Assembly (NCBI GenBank): GCA_039024915.1
Contig: JBCCPK010000001.1
Coordinates: 558,001-622,000 of the forward strand
Origin: Pseudomonadota bacterium
GTDB lineage: Bacteria; Pseudomonadota; Alphaproteobacteria; Rhizobiales; MH13
Direction of reading: 5' to 3'
DNA: 64,000 nt
In this document: one piece after another, positions 46,494 to 56,127 of the stretch
How the letters are laid out: each line of letters opens with the position of its first letter
Position numbering within the stretch: the first letter of the stretch is position 1
Notes under the pieces: model-generated
Database searches by the model: none
Told to the model about the DNA's origin: nothing
The model's input: the letters and a program-made list of their open reading frames with translations, nothing else
Position numbers and translations under genes: made by a program

Positions 46494-47438
46494 GATCGCA
46501 GCGTCCAGCGCCTCGGCGCTTGGCATAACCGGCCCCTGTTGGCCACAGATGACAGCGGCAACGGCTGCAGCAGTTTCAGCAATATCCACACAGTCTTGAA
46601 GGGCGATCGTACGCCCGGCGAGCGCGCGTCGACGGCTCTCCGCACTCGCCCAAGCAATGAGTACTGTCTGAAAGGCATCACCGGCGCCGACCGTGTCGAT
46701 CACCGTCGTCTTGGGCGCGGACACGTGCTGCGTGCCGCCCGCTGCAAACACCGAGACGCCTTCGGCGCCTTGGGTAAGAAAAACAGGCGCACCATTCAGG
46801 TCGTGCAGGGAAGCCGCATAGCCGGTTGGGCTTTGCTCCGGCGCAAGGAAAGCAGCGTCTTCGTCCGACAGCTTGATGATGTTCGCGCGCGTGAAAAGGG
46901 GTTTAAGGCGCTCCTCCCACACGGCACGGTCGGGCTCGATCATGGCCCGTACATTGGGGTCGATGGCGAGTATTGCTTGATCGGGTAGCTCCTCGACAAG
47001 CGCCGCCAGCGTATCGGCAATCGGCGGCATCACCAGGCTGTAGGAGCCAAGATGAAGAACCGAAGGCGTACTGCGCAACTGTGCCAGATGATCTGCGGTG
47101 ATCTGTAGGTCTGCCGTTGATTGTCCGTAATAGTTATAGCGTGGCTGCCCGTCCTCTGCGAGATCAATGACCATCAAAGGCGTGAGCGTATCGCTTCGGA
47201 CAACTGCATCCAGGGATACGCCCGCCTGGCGCAGAATTGAAACTTGGCGATCGCCAAGCGATCCCCGCGCAATGCCGCCAAAGAAAGCTGGCCCGTAGCC
47301 CAGCCGGCCAAGGCCACAGGCGACATTGAACGGCGAGCCGCCCGTGACAGCGTCAAGCGTCACCTGCGTGTCGCCCTCGTGGGTCGCGCGTTCAAACACA
47401 TCGTAGAGCGCTTCGCCTGCAACGATAATCATGGCCAT
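46458..47438 (-). CDS. PfkB-family carbohydrate kinase (fructokinase-like)
   Basis: 326 residues of the ribokinase/PfkB fold. The N-terminal GGSPFNVACGLGRLG binds sugar, and the C-terminal DTVGAGDAFQTVLIAWA holds the catalytic Asp and the anion hole. The sequence is closest in look to fructokinases, so fructose to fructose-6-phosphate is the likeliest reaction, but other sugars are possible. It lies alone on the minus strand, tail-to-tail with the c-di-GMP gene and divergent from the DsbA-like gene. Confidence 0.85.
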   Translation of the reverse strand: MAMIIVAGEALYDVFERATHEGDTQVTLDAVTGGSPFNVACGLGRLGYGPAFFGGIARGSLGDRQVSILRQAGVSLDAVVRSDTLTPLMVIDLAEDGQPRYNYYGQSTADLQITADHLAQLRSTPSVLHLGSYSLVMPPIADTLAALVEELPDQAILAIDPNVRAMIEPDRAVWEERLKPLFTRANIIKLSDEDAAFLAPEQSPTGYAASLHDLNGAPVFLTQGAEGVSVFAAGGTQHVSAPKTTVIDTVGAGDAFQTVLIAWASAESRRRALAGRTIALQDCVDIAETAAAVAAVICGQQGPVMPSAEALDAAISSRLFERIGRI

Positions 47439-47575
47439 ACCCTCCCCGGCAATTCACGCCTTGTACCGGCAGAGCCAAGCAATTCAAGCCGCATGTCGCA
47501 TGCTGCGGCGCGGCGGCTGTTCATCGTCGCGCGCAACCGCTAAGGCTATCGTGGAAAGCCAACGAGGAGATTGCT

Positions 47576-48241
47576 TTGCACACCCTATCGGTCGTCTCCG
47601 ACTTTGTTTGCCCATGGTGCTTTATCGGCAAGGCCCGGCTTGATGCAGCGCTGGAAACGCTATCCGACGATCAGCGTCCGACCGTTCGCTATCTTCCTTT
47701 CAAGTTGAACCCGGATATGCCGGCCGAAGGCATGGCACGGCCCGATTACCGTTTGCAAAAATTCGGCTCGCTCGAGCGGTCAGATCAACTCGACCTGCAA
47801 GTGCGCATCGCCGCCGAACAAAGCGGTGTCGTGATCGATCACGGGAAGATGGAGCGCACACCCAATACCGTGAAGGCACACATGGTGATGGCCATGGCTT
47901 CGACGCTCAACGGGGAGACGGCCCTGAAGCTCGCCGATGGTCTGTTCGCGGCCTACTTTACCAACGGGGTCGACATTGGCGAAGACGAGGCACTGATGGA
48001 GCTTGCGGCGGAGGCGGGTCTACCTAAGGAGATCACCGAGGCAGCGCTGGCCGATGATGAGTTGCGAAGTGTGACCGAAAGCCTCGCGACCGGGCTTGCA
48101 CAACAGGGTATCAATGGCGTGCCGACGCTGTTGCTTGACCAGCATTTCCTGATATCGGGCGCCGCCCAAACGGACGATCTGAAGCGGATCATTCCCGAGG
48201 CCATCTCGATCTTGAAAGACGCGAAGACGCAAGCGCACTGA
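47576..48241 (+). CDS. DsbA family oxidoreductase (FrnE-like)
   Basis: 221 residues. A thioredoxin fold begins at the N-terminus with SDFVCPWCFIGK, giving a C-P-W-C active site at residues 12-15. A helical insertion is followed by NGVPTLLLDQHFLISGA, with the cis-Pro near residue 183. No signal peptide is present, so it is cytosolic, like FrnE. FrnE-like proteins act as disulfide reductases or isomerases in oxidative stress. A TTG start follows AACGAGGAGA. Confidence 0.88.
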   Translation: MHTLSVVSDFVCPWCFIGKARLDAALETLSDDQRPTVRYLPFKLNPDMPAEGMARPDYRLQKFGSLERSDQLDLQVRIAAEQSGVVIDHGKMERTPNTVKAHMVMAMASTLNGETALKLADGLFAAYFTNGVDIGEDEALMELAAEAGLPKEITEAALADDELRSVTESLATGLAQQGINGVPTLLLDQHFLISGAAQTDDLKRIIPEAISILKDAKTQAH

Positions 48242-48308
48242 TCGCGCCTTGAGAGCTGTGCAACCCGCTCCTAAATGCGGGCAGTAGCAACCTTGTTCAG
48301 AGGGCCGT

Positions 48309-50378
48309 ATGACCAACGCTGCCAAGCAAACCGACGCCGCCAACCCGTTTTTCTTCCAGTGGAATACACCGTTTGGGGTCCCGCCGTTCAGCGACATCGA
48401 CCCGGAGCATTTCGCCCCGGCCTTCGAGAAGGCGATGGACGAGCATCGCTTGGAAGTGGACGCGATTGCCGGTCAGACCGCTCCGGCTGATTTTGCAAAC
48501 ACCATCGATCGGCTGGAATTGGCCGGCGCGCTTCTACGCAAGACGGCGATGGTTTTCTACAATCTGTCCGGCTCTCACACAAACCCGGAACTCCAGGCGC
48601 TTGAACGGGACCTCGCCCCGAAGATGGCGCGTCATCAGCAGGCCGTCAGCCTTCACGAGGGGCTTTTTGCCCGCATTGAAGAGCTGTGGAACAAGCGCGA
48701 CACGCTCGATCTGACCAGCGAGCAGGAGCGGGTGCTGGACCTGACACGAAAAGGCTTCGTCCGCGCTGGCGCGCTGCTTCAAGGTGAGCCGCGCGAACGG
48801 ATCAAGGCAATTGGCGAGCGGCTGGCCGTCTTGGCCACCCAATTCTCCCAGAACGTGCTTGCCGATGAACAGGTTGAAGCGTTGCACCTCACCGACGAAG
48901 CGGAGCTTGCCGGTTTGTCGCAATCGCTCATCGATGCGGCCGCCCAGGCAGCGAACGATGCCGGTAAACAGGGCTGGGTGATCACCCTGTCCCGCTCGCT
49001 CATCGAGCCTTTTCTCGTTCAGTCAACGCGTCGAGATCTGCGCGAAGCAGCGTTCGCACAGTGGACGTCGCGCGGTATGCGTGGCGGTGAGACCGACAAC
49101 CGTGCGATCGCACAGGAAACGCTGGCGCTGAGGCATGAACGCGCGAAGCTGCTCGGCTATGAAACCTACGCCCATTTCAAGCTTGAAAACGAAATGGCCA
49201 AAACTCCAGACGCGGTCCGACAACTTCTCGATAATGTTTGGGCTCCGGCGCGCGCGCAGGCGTTGCTTGATCAGGAAAAACTGGAGCAGCTGGCCGCCGC
49301 TGAGGGTGCGAACATCAAGCTTGAGGCCTGGGATTGGCGGCATTATGCAGAAAAACGCCGTGAAGCGGAGTTCGCGATCTCCGATGACGAGGTGAAGCCC
49401 TACTTCACGCTTGACGCGATGATCGAGGCGGCGTTCGAGACGGCTACAAAGCTGTTTGGGCTCACTTTTTCACGCCCGGAGGACATTCCCGTCTACCATC
49501 CCGACGTTCGCGCCTACGAGGTGACCAACAGCGACGGCGAGCATGTCGCTGTGTTTCTGGGCGACTATTTCGGTCGGTCGTCGAAGCGCTCGGGCGCCTG
49601 GATGAGCGCCTTTCGCGGGCAGCGCAACCTCGGGGAGCGCGTCCGACCGATCATCGTGAACGTGATGAATTTCGCCAAGCCCCCGGAAGGGGGCGTCGCC
49701 CTGTGCACGCTTGATGATGTGCGCACGCTGTTCCACGAGTTCGGCCACGCCCTGCACGGCATGCTTTCCGATGTGACCTACCCGTCTGTTGCCGGAACAA
49801 GCGTCGCGCGGGACTTTGTGGAACTCCCCTCACAGCTTTACGAGCATTGGGTGTTGGTGCCCGAAAACCTGAAAGCTCACGCAAAGCATGCGGAAACCGG
49901 TGAGGTGATCCCCGACGCGCTGGTCGAGAAACTGAAGGCGGCCGCGACCTATGATCAGGGCTTTGCCACGGTTGAGTATCTCGCCTCAGCGCTCGTCGAT
50001 CTCGACATGCACGACGGCACGACGGACGGGCAAGATGATCTGCTGGCCGCGCAAGGCACAACCCTTAAACGCATCGGCATGCCCAGCGCCATCGTCATGC
50101 GGCACGCATCCCCGCACTTCCAGCACATCTTTTCGGGCGGCTCCTACGCGTCGGGATACTACAGCTACATGTGGTCAGAGGTGATGGACGCCGATGCGTT
50201 TGCAGCGTTCGAAGAGGCTGGCTCGCCCTTCGCACCGGGTGTGGCAGCAAAGCTGCAAGAGCATATCTACGCAGCTGGCGGCGCGACCGACCCGGCTGAC
50301 CTGTACACCCGCTTCCGTGGCCGGATGCCAACCGTCGATGCGCTTCTGGCCAAGCGCGGCCTCGACAAGGCAGCGTGA
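48309..50378 (+). CDS. dcp: M3 family metallopeptidase (peptidyl-dipeptidase Dcp type)
   Basis: 689 residues, full-length for Dcp/oligopeptidase A enzymes. The zinc site HEFGH lies in LFHEFGHALHGMLSD near residue 477, with the downstream Glu ligand in FVELPSQLYEHWV. No signal peptide is visible, so it is probably cytosolic; it trims short peptides, removing C-terminal dipeptides if it is Dcp. OpdA is the alternative name. It lies 67 bases after the FrnE-like gene in the same direction. Confidence 0.88.
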   Translation: MTNAAKQTDAANPFFFQWNTPFGVPPFSDIDPEHFAPAFEKAMDEHRLEVDAIAGQTAPADFANTIDRLELAGALLRKTAMVFYNLSGSHTNPELQALERDLAPKMARHQQAVSLHEGLFARIEELWNKRDTLDLTSEQERVLDLTRKGFVRAGALLQGEPRERIKAIGERLAVLATQFSQNVLADEQVEALHLTDEAELAGLSQSLIDAAAQAANDAGKQGWVITLSRSLIEPFLVQSTRRDLREAAFAQWTSRGMRGGETDNRAIAQETLALRHERAKLLGYETYAHFKLENEMAKTPDAVRQLLDNVWAPARAQALLDQEKLEQLAAAEGANIKLEAWDWRHYAEKRREAEFAISDDEVKPYFTLDAMIEAAFETATKLFGLTFSRPEDIPVYHPDVRAYEVTNSDGEHVAVFLGDYFGRSSKRSGAWMSAFRGQRNLGERVRPIIVNVMNFAKPPEGGVALCTLDDVRTLFHEFGHALHGMLSDVTYPSVAGTSVARDFVELPSQLYEHWVLVPENLKAHAKHAETGEVIPDALVEKLKAAATYDQGFATVEYLASALVDLDMHDGTTDGQDDLLAAQGTTLKRIGMPSAIVMRHASPHFQHIFSGGSYASGYYSYMWSEVMDADAFAAFEEAGSPFAPGVAAKLQEHIYAAGGATDPADLYTRFRGRMPTVDALLAKRGLDKAA

Positions 50379-50427
50379 ACGCCGACCGAACAGCGTTGTC
50401 GCGACAAGTGGGCGTTATGGCTCGGCC

Positions 50428-51378
50428 TTATGGGCCGGCCATAAATGGAAGAAGGCCGAGCCATACGCTGATGGTGGCGGCGGAGCCGATGGTGCCGATA
50501 GTGGTGATCTGAGCCATCAGCGGTGCATCGCCACCAAGCTGGCGGGCGAGGATAAACGATGACGTGGCGGTGGGGGCCGCCATGCACATCAAACCAATGG
50601 CCAACATGTTGCCCGGCAAAGCCAGAGCAAGACCGAGCACGATGAAAAGTGTGGGCTTGGCGATCAGCCCGATCGCATTCGACCAGACAATCGCCCGCAC
50701 TGAGCCCTGACCGCTGATGGGCTTCAAACCGGCACCCACGGCAAACAGACCAAGCGCGATGGCGGCCGCTCCGAACCAGTCGAACACCCGCTCGACCGGC
50801 ATCGGCCAATCGATAGCGAAGGGGTTGATGAGCAGCCCCGCAACGCATGCAACAATAAGAGGATTGGTGACGATCGAGCGCAGCATCGATGGCGGGGGAA
50901 CGTCCTGCGGCCGTGCGCCATGGCGGGTTAGAATGGCAACGCAGAACAAGTTGACCGTGATGATGATGAAGGCGAGCGGCACCGACGCGATCTGGATGCC
51001 GCGCTCGCCTTCGAGCGCGAAGACGATGGCAAGGGCGATGTAGGTGTTGAAGCGGATCGCGCCCTGAAAAGCGCTCGTCGCGGCCGGCCCATCAATCGAG
51101 CCAGCTCGAACCTGCTTGATAAACAACCACCAGCTGAACACCGAAATGACAATCTGCGCCATGACCATCGCTGCTGCCAACAGCCAGACGGTTGTTCCCT
51201 CGAACGTTGCGACCGACAGGTTCGAAAACAACAAGGTGGGAAACAAAATGACATAGGTGACCCGCTCGACGCCGCTGACATGCCCGGCGGTTACCAGCCC
51301 GGAAACCCGTGCAAAAAAACCAAGGGCTATGACCAGAATGACGGGAACAAGGGCGGCTGTGATGATGGCGGTCTGCAT
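50428..51378 (-). CDS. AEC family transporter
   Basis: 316 residues, about ten hydrophobic helices, of the auxin efflux carrier family (PF03547). The N-terminus QTAIITAALVPVILVIALGF and the ILFPTLLFSNLSVATF segment are typical, as is the central loop after helix 5. Bacterial members move malate, malonate or other organic acids; the substrate here is unknown. The ATG at 51378 starts the first helix directly; an in-frame start at 51417 would add 13 residues. Confidence 0.82.
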   Translation of the reverse strand: MQTAIITAALVPVILVIALGFFARVSGLVTAGHVSGVERVTYVILFPTLLFSNLSVATFEGTTVWLLAAAMVMAQIVISVFSWWLFIKQVRAGSIDGPAATSAFQGAIRFNTYIALAIVFALEGERGIQIASVPLAFIIITVNLFCVAILTRHGARPQDVPPPSMLRSIVTNPLIVACVAGLLINPFAIDWPMPVERVFDWFGAAAIALGLFAVGAGLKPISGQGSVRAIVWSNAIGLIAKPTLFIVLGLALALPGNMLAIGLMCMAAPTATSSFILARQLGGDAPLMAQITTIGTIGSAATISVWLGLLPFMAGP

Positions 51379-51512
51379 GCGCTCGCGGGCGGTAAAGCAT
51401 CCCCAAAGATCACGCAAGCGATGCGGTCACAGAGCTTTTTGCTCCCTTGCCGAATCAACGCTCGCCCAACCTTGACCAAATGGGCAATTGCGCGTCTGCT
51501 CATGGTAGGCTC

Positions 51513-51549
51513 TGAAAGCGCTTCCGGGCCGTTGTCGAAGCGATCGCTT
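51513..51549. promoter_or_regulatory. LacI-type operator candidates upstream of the first GH13 gene
   Basis: TGAAAGCGCTTCCG at 51513-51526 is centred on AAGCGCTT and matches at 13 of 14 positions the site at 60046-60059 before aglE. A second perfect 12 bp palindrome, AAGCGATCGCTT, follows at 51538-51549. LacI/GalR-family repressors of sugar operons bind sites of this kind with a central CG. Confidence 0.55.
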
Positions 51550-51607
51550 TTGCATCGCCCATTGCCGCTCAACCTTCGCCAAACCGGCGTTAACGCGTAT
51601 TTTGTCC

Positions 51608-53272
51608 ATGTTCGTTTCACCCATCAGCAGCACCATCACATCTCGCCGCCAACTTGGCGGTGATCCGGACTGGTGGCGCGGCGGGGTCATCTATCAGATT
51701 TACCCGCGCTCGTATCTTGACGTGAATGCCGACGGCATCGGCGATCTTGCCGGGATCACCTCACGGCTCGATTACATCAAGAGCCTCAACGTCGACGCGA
51801 TCTGGATTTCGCCGTTCTTCGTCTCACCGATGGACGATTTCGGCTACGACGTCGCCGACTACAAGAACGTTGATCCGATGTTCGGCTCGCTTGAGGATTT
51901 CGACGCACTTCTCGACGCTGCGCATGAGCGGGGTATCCGCGTTCTCATTGATCTGGTGATCTCGCATACCTCCGACCGGCATCCATGGTTTCGCGAAAGC
52001 CGTAATGATCGGACGAACGCCAAAAGTGACTGGTATGTCTGGGCAGACCCCAAAGCCGATGGGACACCGCCCAACAACTGGCTTTCGATTTTCGGTGGTT
52101 CCGCCTGGGAGTGGGATTCGCGGCGACGTCAGTATTATCTGCACAACTTTCTGACTTCGCAGCCCGATCTGAATTTTCATAATCCGATCGTCCAGGCAGC
52201 CGTTTTGGATGCGGCGCGGTTCTGGCTGGAGCGCGGGGTCGACGGCTTCCGCCTCGACACGGCAAACATGTATTTTCATGACGCAGAATTGCGCGACAAC
52301 CCGCCCATCGAAAAGGGCATGGTCGTCAACGGCATCCCACCCCAGAACCCCTATGGACTGCAGCAGCCCATCTACAACATCACACGGCCTGAGAACCTTG
52401 TCTTCCTTGAGAAGATGCGCGCGCTGCTTGACGAGTATCCAGCCACGACGACCGTTGGCGAAGTTGGTGCCGTGCTCGACATGTACGAGACGCTCAAGGA
52501 CTACACCGAAGAAGGCAAGCGGCTGCACATGGCCTATTCCTTCGACTTCCTCGACCGCCAGTTCTCAGCGGATTTCATCAAAGATGTCTCCGAGCGCATG
52601 GAGGGCAACCGCAACTCCTGGGCAAGCTGGGCTTTCTCCAATCATGACGTCGAACGCGTTCTGACGCGGTGGGGGCTGGGCGGTGAACAAGATCGCGCCG
52701 CGCCGCTCCTGATGGCGCTGCTGACCTGCCTCAAGGGCACCCCTTGCGTCTATCAAGGCGAAGAGCTTGGTTTAACGGAAGCGGTGGTACCGTTTGAGCA
52801 ACTGCAGGACCCCTACGGCATCCGCTTCTGGCCTGAGTTCAAAGGCCGCGATGGGTGCCGAACACCCATGCCGTGGAACCCGGCAGCGGCCAATGGCGGC
52901 TTCTCGGAAGGGGACCCTTGGCTCCCCGTGCCACCCGAGCATGTCGCGCGCGCTGTCTCGGTTCAGGAAGTCAGCGAGACGATGCCCTTGCGCCATGTGC
53001 GCCGCTTTCTAGGCTGGCGCAGAGACCATATGGCCCTCAAGCGCGGCAATATCACGTTCCATGAGACTCAGGGAGACGTTCTCGCGTTCACGCGGAGTTA
53101 TGAGGGCGAACGCATTCTGTGTGTCTTCAATCTGGGCATGAACCCAGGCAGCTTCGCGACCGGCAGTTTTGGGCCGATCAGCCCGATGGGCGGCCATGGG
53201 TTCGGTGGACGCCTGCATGGGACCGGCGTCGGTCTCGATCCGCTCGATGCGTTCTTCGCGACCTATGATTGA
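51608..53272 (+). CDS. Alpha-glucosidase, GH13 family
   Basis: 554 residues from the ATG at 51608 (a TTG two codons upstream is possible). The N-terminus DPDWWRGGVIYQIYPRSY is typical of oligo-1,6-glucosidase/alpha-glucosidase members of GH13. Catalytic residues: nucleophile Asp in GFRLDTANM, acid Glu in VGEVGAV, third Asp in FSNHDVERV. No signal peptide, so it acts on imported alpha-glucosides in the cytosol. It is a paralogue of AglA encoded at 54476-56122, tail-to-tail with the agl operon and probably under the same regulator. Confidence 0.9.
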   Translation: MFVSPISSTITSRRQLGGDPDWWRGGVIYQIYPRSYLDVNADGIGDLAGITSRLDYIKSLNVDAIWISPFFVSPMDDFGYDVADYKNVDPMFGSLEDFDALLDAAHERGIRVLIDLVISHTSDRHPWFRESRNDRTNAKSDWYVWADPKADGTPPNNWLSIFGGSAWEWDSRRRQYYLHNFLTSQPDLNFHNPIVQAAVLDAARFWLERGVDGFRLDTANMYFHDAELRDNPPIEKGMVVNGIPPQNPYGLQQPIYNITRPENLVFLEKMRALLDEYPATTTVGEVGAVLDMYETLKDYTEEGKRLHMAYSFDFLDRQFSADFIKDVSERMEGNRNSWASWAFSNHDVERVLTRWGLGGEQDRAAPLLMALLTCLKGTPCVYQGEELGLTEAVVPFEQLQDPYGIRFWPEFKGRDGCRTPMPWNPAAANGGFSEGDPWLPVPPEHVARAVSVQEVSETMPLRHVRRFLGWRRDHMALKRGNITFHETQGDVLAFTRSYEGERILCVFNLGMNPGSFATGSFGPISPMGGHGFGGRLHGTGVGLDPLDAFFATYD

Positions 53273-53363
53273 ACAAAAGCCTCGATAAGCAGACCCGCCC
53301 CGCTTGAAACGCCAAGTCTAACGCGTCGAAATCAGGATTTCATGCGTGCGGTCGGCGTCCCGC

Positions 53364-54464
53364 TCACCGGTACAAAAAGTTCACCCCGTCAGCGTCGAAA
53401 AGGTGCATCTTCTCCGGCGCGGCGGTCAGGTGGAGTGTCTCGCCCTTTTTGACGTTTGCAATCCCGGGGATTTTCGCGATGAGCGGAGACACGCCCTTGC
53501 CGCCTTTGAAGTAGACGACCGTCACCTCACCAAGCTTTTCGGTGTAAAGCGCTTCGCCGGAGTAGATGGCGCTATCTGTGTCATCGGTGACGATGAAGTC
53601 CTCAGGCCGGATACCGAATTCCACCTTGTCACCGACCGACGATCCCGCTGACGCCATGGGCAACGTAATGGTTTCGCCGTGGGTGAGCTTGATTTCCGTT
53701 TTGTCGCCTACGCCGGTTACGGAGCCTTCCAGCAAGTTCATTTTCGGCGAGCCGATGAACTGGGCAACGAAGGTGTTTTTCGGCTTCTCGTAAAGCTCAA
53801 GCGGGGTACCCACCTGGCCGATGGTGTGGGTAACGTTGTTGAGGACAACAATGCGCGTCGCCAACGTCATCGCCTCGACCTGATCGTGGGTCACATAGAT
53901 CATCGTCGAGTTGGGCATATCCTCTTTCAGCTGGGCGATCTCAATGCGCGTATCGACGCGCAGCGCGGCATCGAGGTTGGAAAGCGGCTCGTCGAACAGG
54001 TAAACCTTGGGGTCGCGCACGATGGAGCGACCGATCGCAACGCGCTGGCGCTGTCCGCCCGACAGAGCCTTGGGCAAACGGTCCAGATACTGATCAAGCT
54101 GCAAGATATTGGCAGCCTTCTGAACTCGTTCTTCGATCTCGTTCCGAGGCATTTTCGCGATCTGGAGCGCAAAGCTCATATTGTCGCGCACCGTCATGTG
54201 CGGGTACAGCGCATAGGACTGGAAGACCATGGCGATCCCGCGCTTGGAAGGCGGCACCTCGTTCATACGGTCGCCGTCGATCTGGAAGTCCCCAGACGAG
54301 ATCGATTCAAGACCCGCGATCATGCGCAACAAGGTCGATTTCCCACAGCCAGACGGCCCAACGAAAACGATCAATTCGCCCGTTTTGATATCGAGATCGA
54401 TATTCTTGAGGACCTCGACCTTCCCGTAGGACTTGGCGACGTCTTGCAACAGTAGCGATGCCAT
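53364..54464 (-). CDS. aglK: Alpha-glucoside ABC transporter ATP-binding protein
   Basis: 366 residues of the UgpC/MalK type. Walker [10 protein letters not shown] (~36-44), signature LSGGQRQRVAIGRSI (~134), Walker B VYLFDEPLSNLDA (~155) and switch His in IYVTHDQVEA are present. A C-terminal regulatory OB-fold region (~235-360, with FGIRPED) follows. It powers the AglEFG importer. It is the last gene of the operon, 11 bases after aglA. Confidence 0.9.
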   Translation of the reverse strand: MASLLLQDVAKSYGKVEVLKNIDLDIKTGELIVFVGPSGCGKSTLLRMIAGLESISSGDFQIDGDRMNEVPPSKRGIAMVFQSYALYPHMTVRDNMSFALQIAKMPRNEIEERVQKAANILQLDQYLDRLPKALSGGQRQRVAIGRSIVRDPKVYLFDEPLSNLDAALRVDTRIEIAQLKEDMPNSTMIYVTHDQVEAMTLATRIVVLNNVTHTIGQVGTPLELYEKPKNTFVAQFIGSPKMNLLEGSVTGVGDKTEIKLTHGETITLPMASAGSSVGDKVEFGIRPEDFIVTDDTDSAIYSGEALYTEKLGEVTVVYFKGGKGVSPLIAKIPGIANVKKGETLHLTAAPEKMHLFDADGVNFLYR

Positions 54465-54475
54465 AGCTGTCTCCC

Positions 54476-56122
54476 TTAGCGCAGGCTTGTTTTTCTTATG
54501 GCGAAGAGCGCGTCATACGCGCCTATCTGTCCGAACTGACCACCCAAAGTTCCGCCGAACGGCGACGCGGTGTCGACCGTCCAACCCTCTCCCGGCACCC
54601 TCACCTCGACGGTGTTGGATGACAGGTTGAACGCGCACAGAATTTCTTCGCTGCCCGAGCGGCGAATGAAGGCCAGACAACTTGGGTGTTTGGGTAAAAG
54701 CTCAACTTGGCCATGTGCCAGCGCAGGACGTGCTTTGCGGTAGGCGATCATGGACCGGTAATGCTCGTAGAGGCTGTCTGAAACACCGCGTTGTTGGTCG
54801 ACGGCCTGGGGCAGATGTTTGCCCTCCAGCGGCAGCCAGGGCTTGCCGTCACTGAAGCCAGCATTATGAGCGCCCGCTTCCCAAACCATCGGTGTGCGGC
54901 AGCCATCGCGGCCCTTGAAATCGGGCCAGAATGCGCGCCCAAAAGGATCCTGAAGCGCTTCGAAGGGAACGTCGGCCTGGTGCAGGCCCAGCTCTTCACC
55001 CTGATACAGGCATGCGGTGCCGCGCAGCGACAATAGAATGCCGGCATGCAGCCGTTGCTGATCAGCACCAAGGCTCCAGCGACTGGCAACCCGATCCACA
55101 TCGTGGTTGGAATGGGCCCAGCAGGCCCAGCCGTCCTCGATCCCGCCCTCATATTCGGCGATCAGATCGTGCAGACCCTCCGCACCGGGATAGTGACCGG
55201 ACAGGAGTGAAAACTCGTAACACATGTGCAGGCGGTCACCACCCGATGTGTAGGCGGCCTGGAGCGACAGACCATATTGCGAGTCGCTGATCTCGCCGAT
55301 CGACGTCCGTCCGCCATAGCTGTCGAGCACGGCGCGCATGCGCTTCAGAAACGCGACCGTATCGGGCCGGTTTTTGTCATACAGATGGTCTTGCCAGTCG
55401 TAAGGATTGACGCTGTCGGCTGCGCCCGCAGGCCGTTCGGCAAGTATCGGATTGCTGCGCAACTCCGCGTCATGAAAGTAAAAATTGACGACGTCGAGCC
55501 GGACGCCATCGACACCGCGATCAAGCCAGAAGCGTAGCGCGTCAAGCAACGCGTCTTGGACCGCACCATTGTGAAGGTTCAGATCCGGCTGCTCCTTGAG
55601 GAAATTGTGCAGGTAGAACTGCTCCCGTTCGGGGCTCCATTCCCACGACTTGCCGCCGAAGACCGACTGCCAGTTGTTGGGCGCTTCGCCAGCGGCGTTG
55701 GCGTCTGCCCAGACATACCAGTCAGCCTTGGGGCCGTCGCGGGCTTGCCGGCTTTCAGTGAACCAGGGGTGTTGATCGGAGGTGTGTGAGAACACCAGAT
55801 CAATGATTACCCGCAATCCAAGACCATGTGCGCGCTTCACAAAGGCATCAAAAATTTCCAGCGATCCGAACAAGGGATCGATGTCGCAATAGTCCGCCAC
55901 ATCGTAGCCGAAATCGCGCATTGGCGACCGGAATACCGGTGAAATCCAGACCGCATCGACCCCCAGATGCGCGAGATGATCGAGCCGGCGGGTGGCTCCG
56001 GCCAGGTCACCGATCCCATCGCCATCGGAATCCTGAAAGGAACGGGGATAGATCTGATAAATGATCGCCCCCCGCCACCAGTCAGCATCGGCAACCCTGT
56101 CTGGCACCGCCTGCTCCGTCAT
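54476..56122 (-). CDS. aglA: Alpha-glucosidase AglA, GH13 family
   Basis: 548 residues, cytosolic. ADWWRGAIIYQIYPRSF starts the GH13 barrel. Nucleophile Asp is in GVRLDVVNF, acid Glu in SIGEISDS and the third Asp in HSNHDVDRV. It splits sucrose, maltose, trehalulose and similar alpha-glucosides after uptake. It lies within the aglEFGAK operon, five bases from aglG. Confidence 0.92.
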   Translation of the reverse strand: MTEQAVPDRVADADWWRGAIIYQIYPRSFQDSDGDGIGDLAGATRRLDHLAHLGVDAVWISPVFRSPMRDFGYDVADYCDIDPLFGSLEIFDAFVKRAHGLGLRVIIDLVFSHTSDQHPWFTESRQARDGPKADWYVWADANAAGEAPNNWQSVFGGKSWEWSPEREQFYLHNFLKEQPDLNLHNGAVQDALLDALRFWLDRGVDGVRLDVVNFYFHDAELRSNPILAERPAGAADSVNPYDWQDHLYDKNRPDTVAFLKRMRAVLDSYGGRTSIGEISDSQYGLSLQAAYTSGGDRLHMCYEFSLLSGHYPGAEGLHDLIAEYEGGIEDGWACWAHSNHDVDRVASRWSLGADQQRLHAGILLSLRGTACLYQGEELGLHQADVPFEALQDPFGRAFWPDFKGRDGCRTPMVWEAGAHNAGFSDGKPWLPLEGKHLPQAVDQQRGVSDSLYEHYRSMIAYRKARPALAHGQVELLPKHPSCLAFIRRSGSEEILCAFNLSSNTVEVRVPGEGWTVDTASPFGGTLGGQFGQIGAYDALFAIRKTSLR

Positions 56123-56127
56123 CGTCT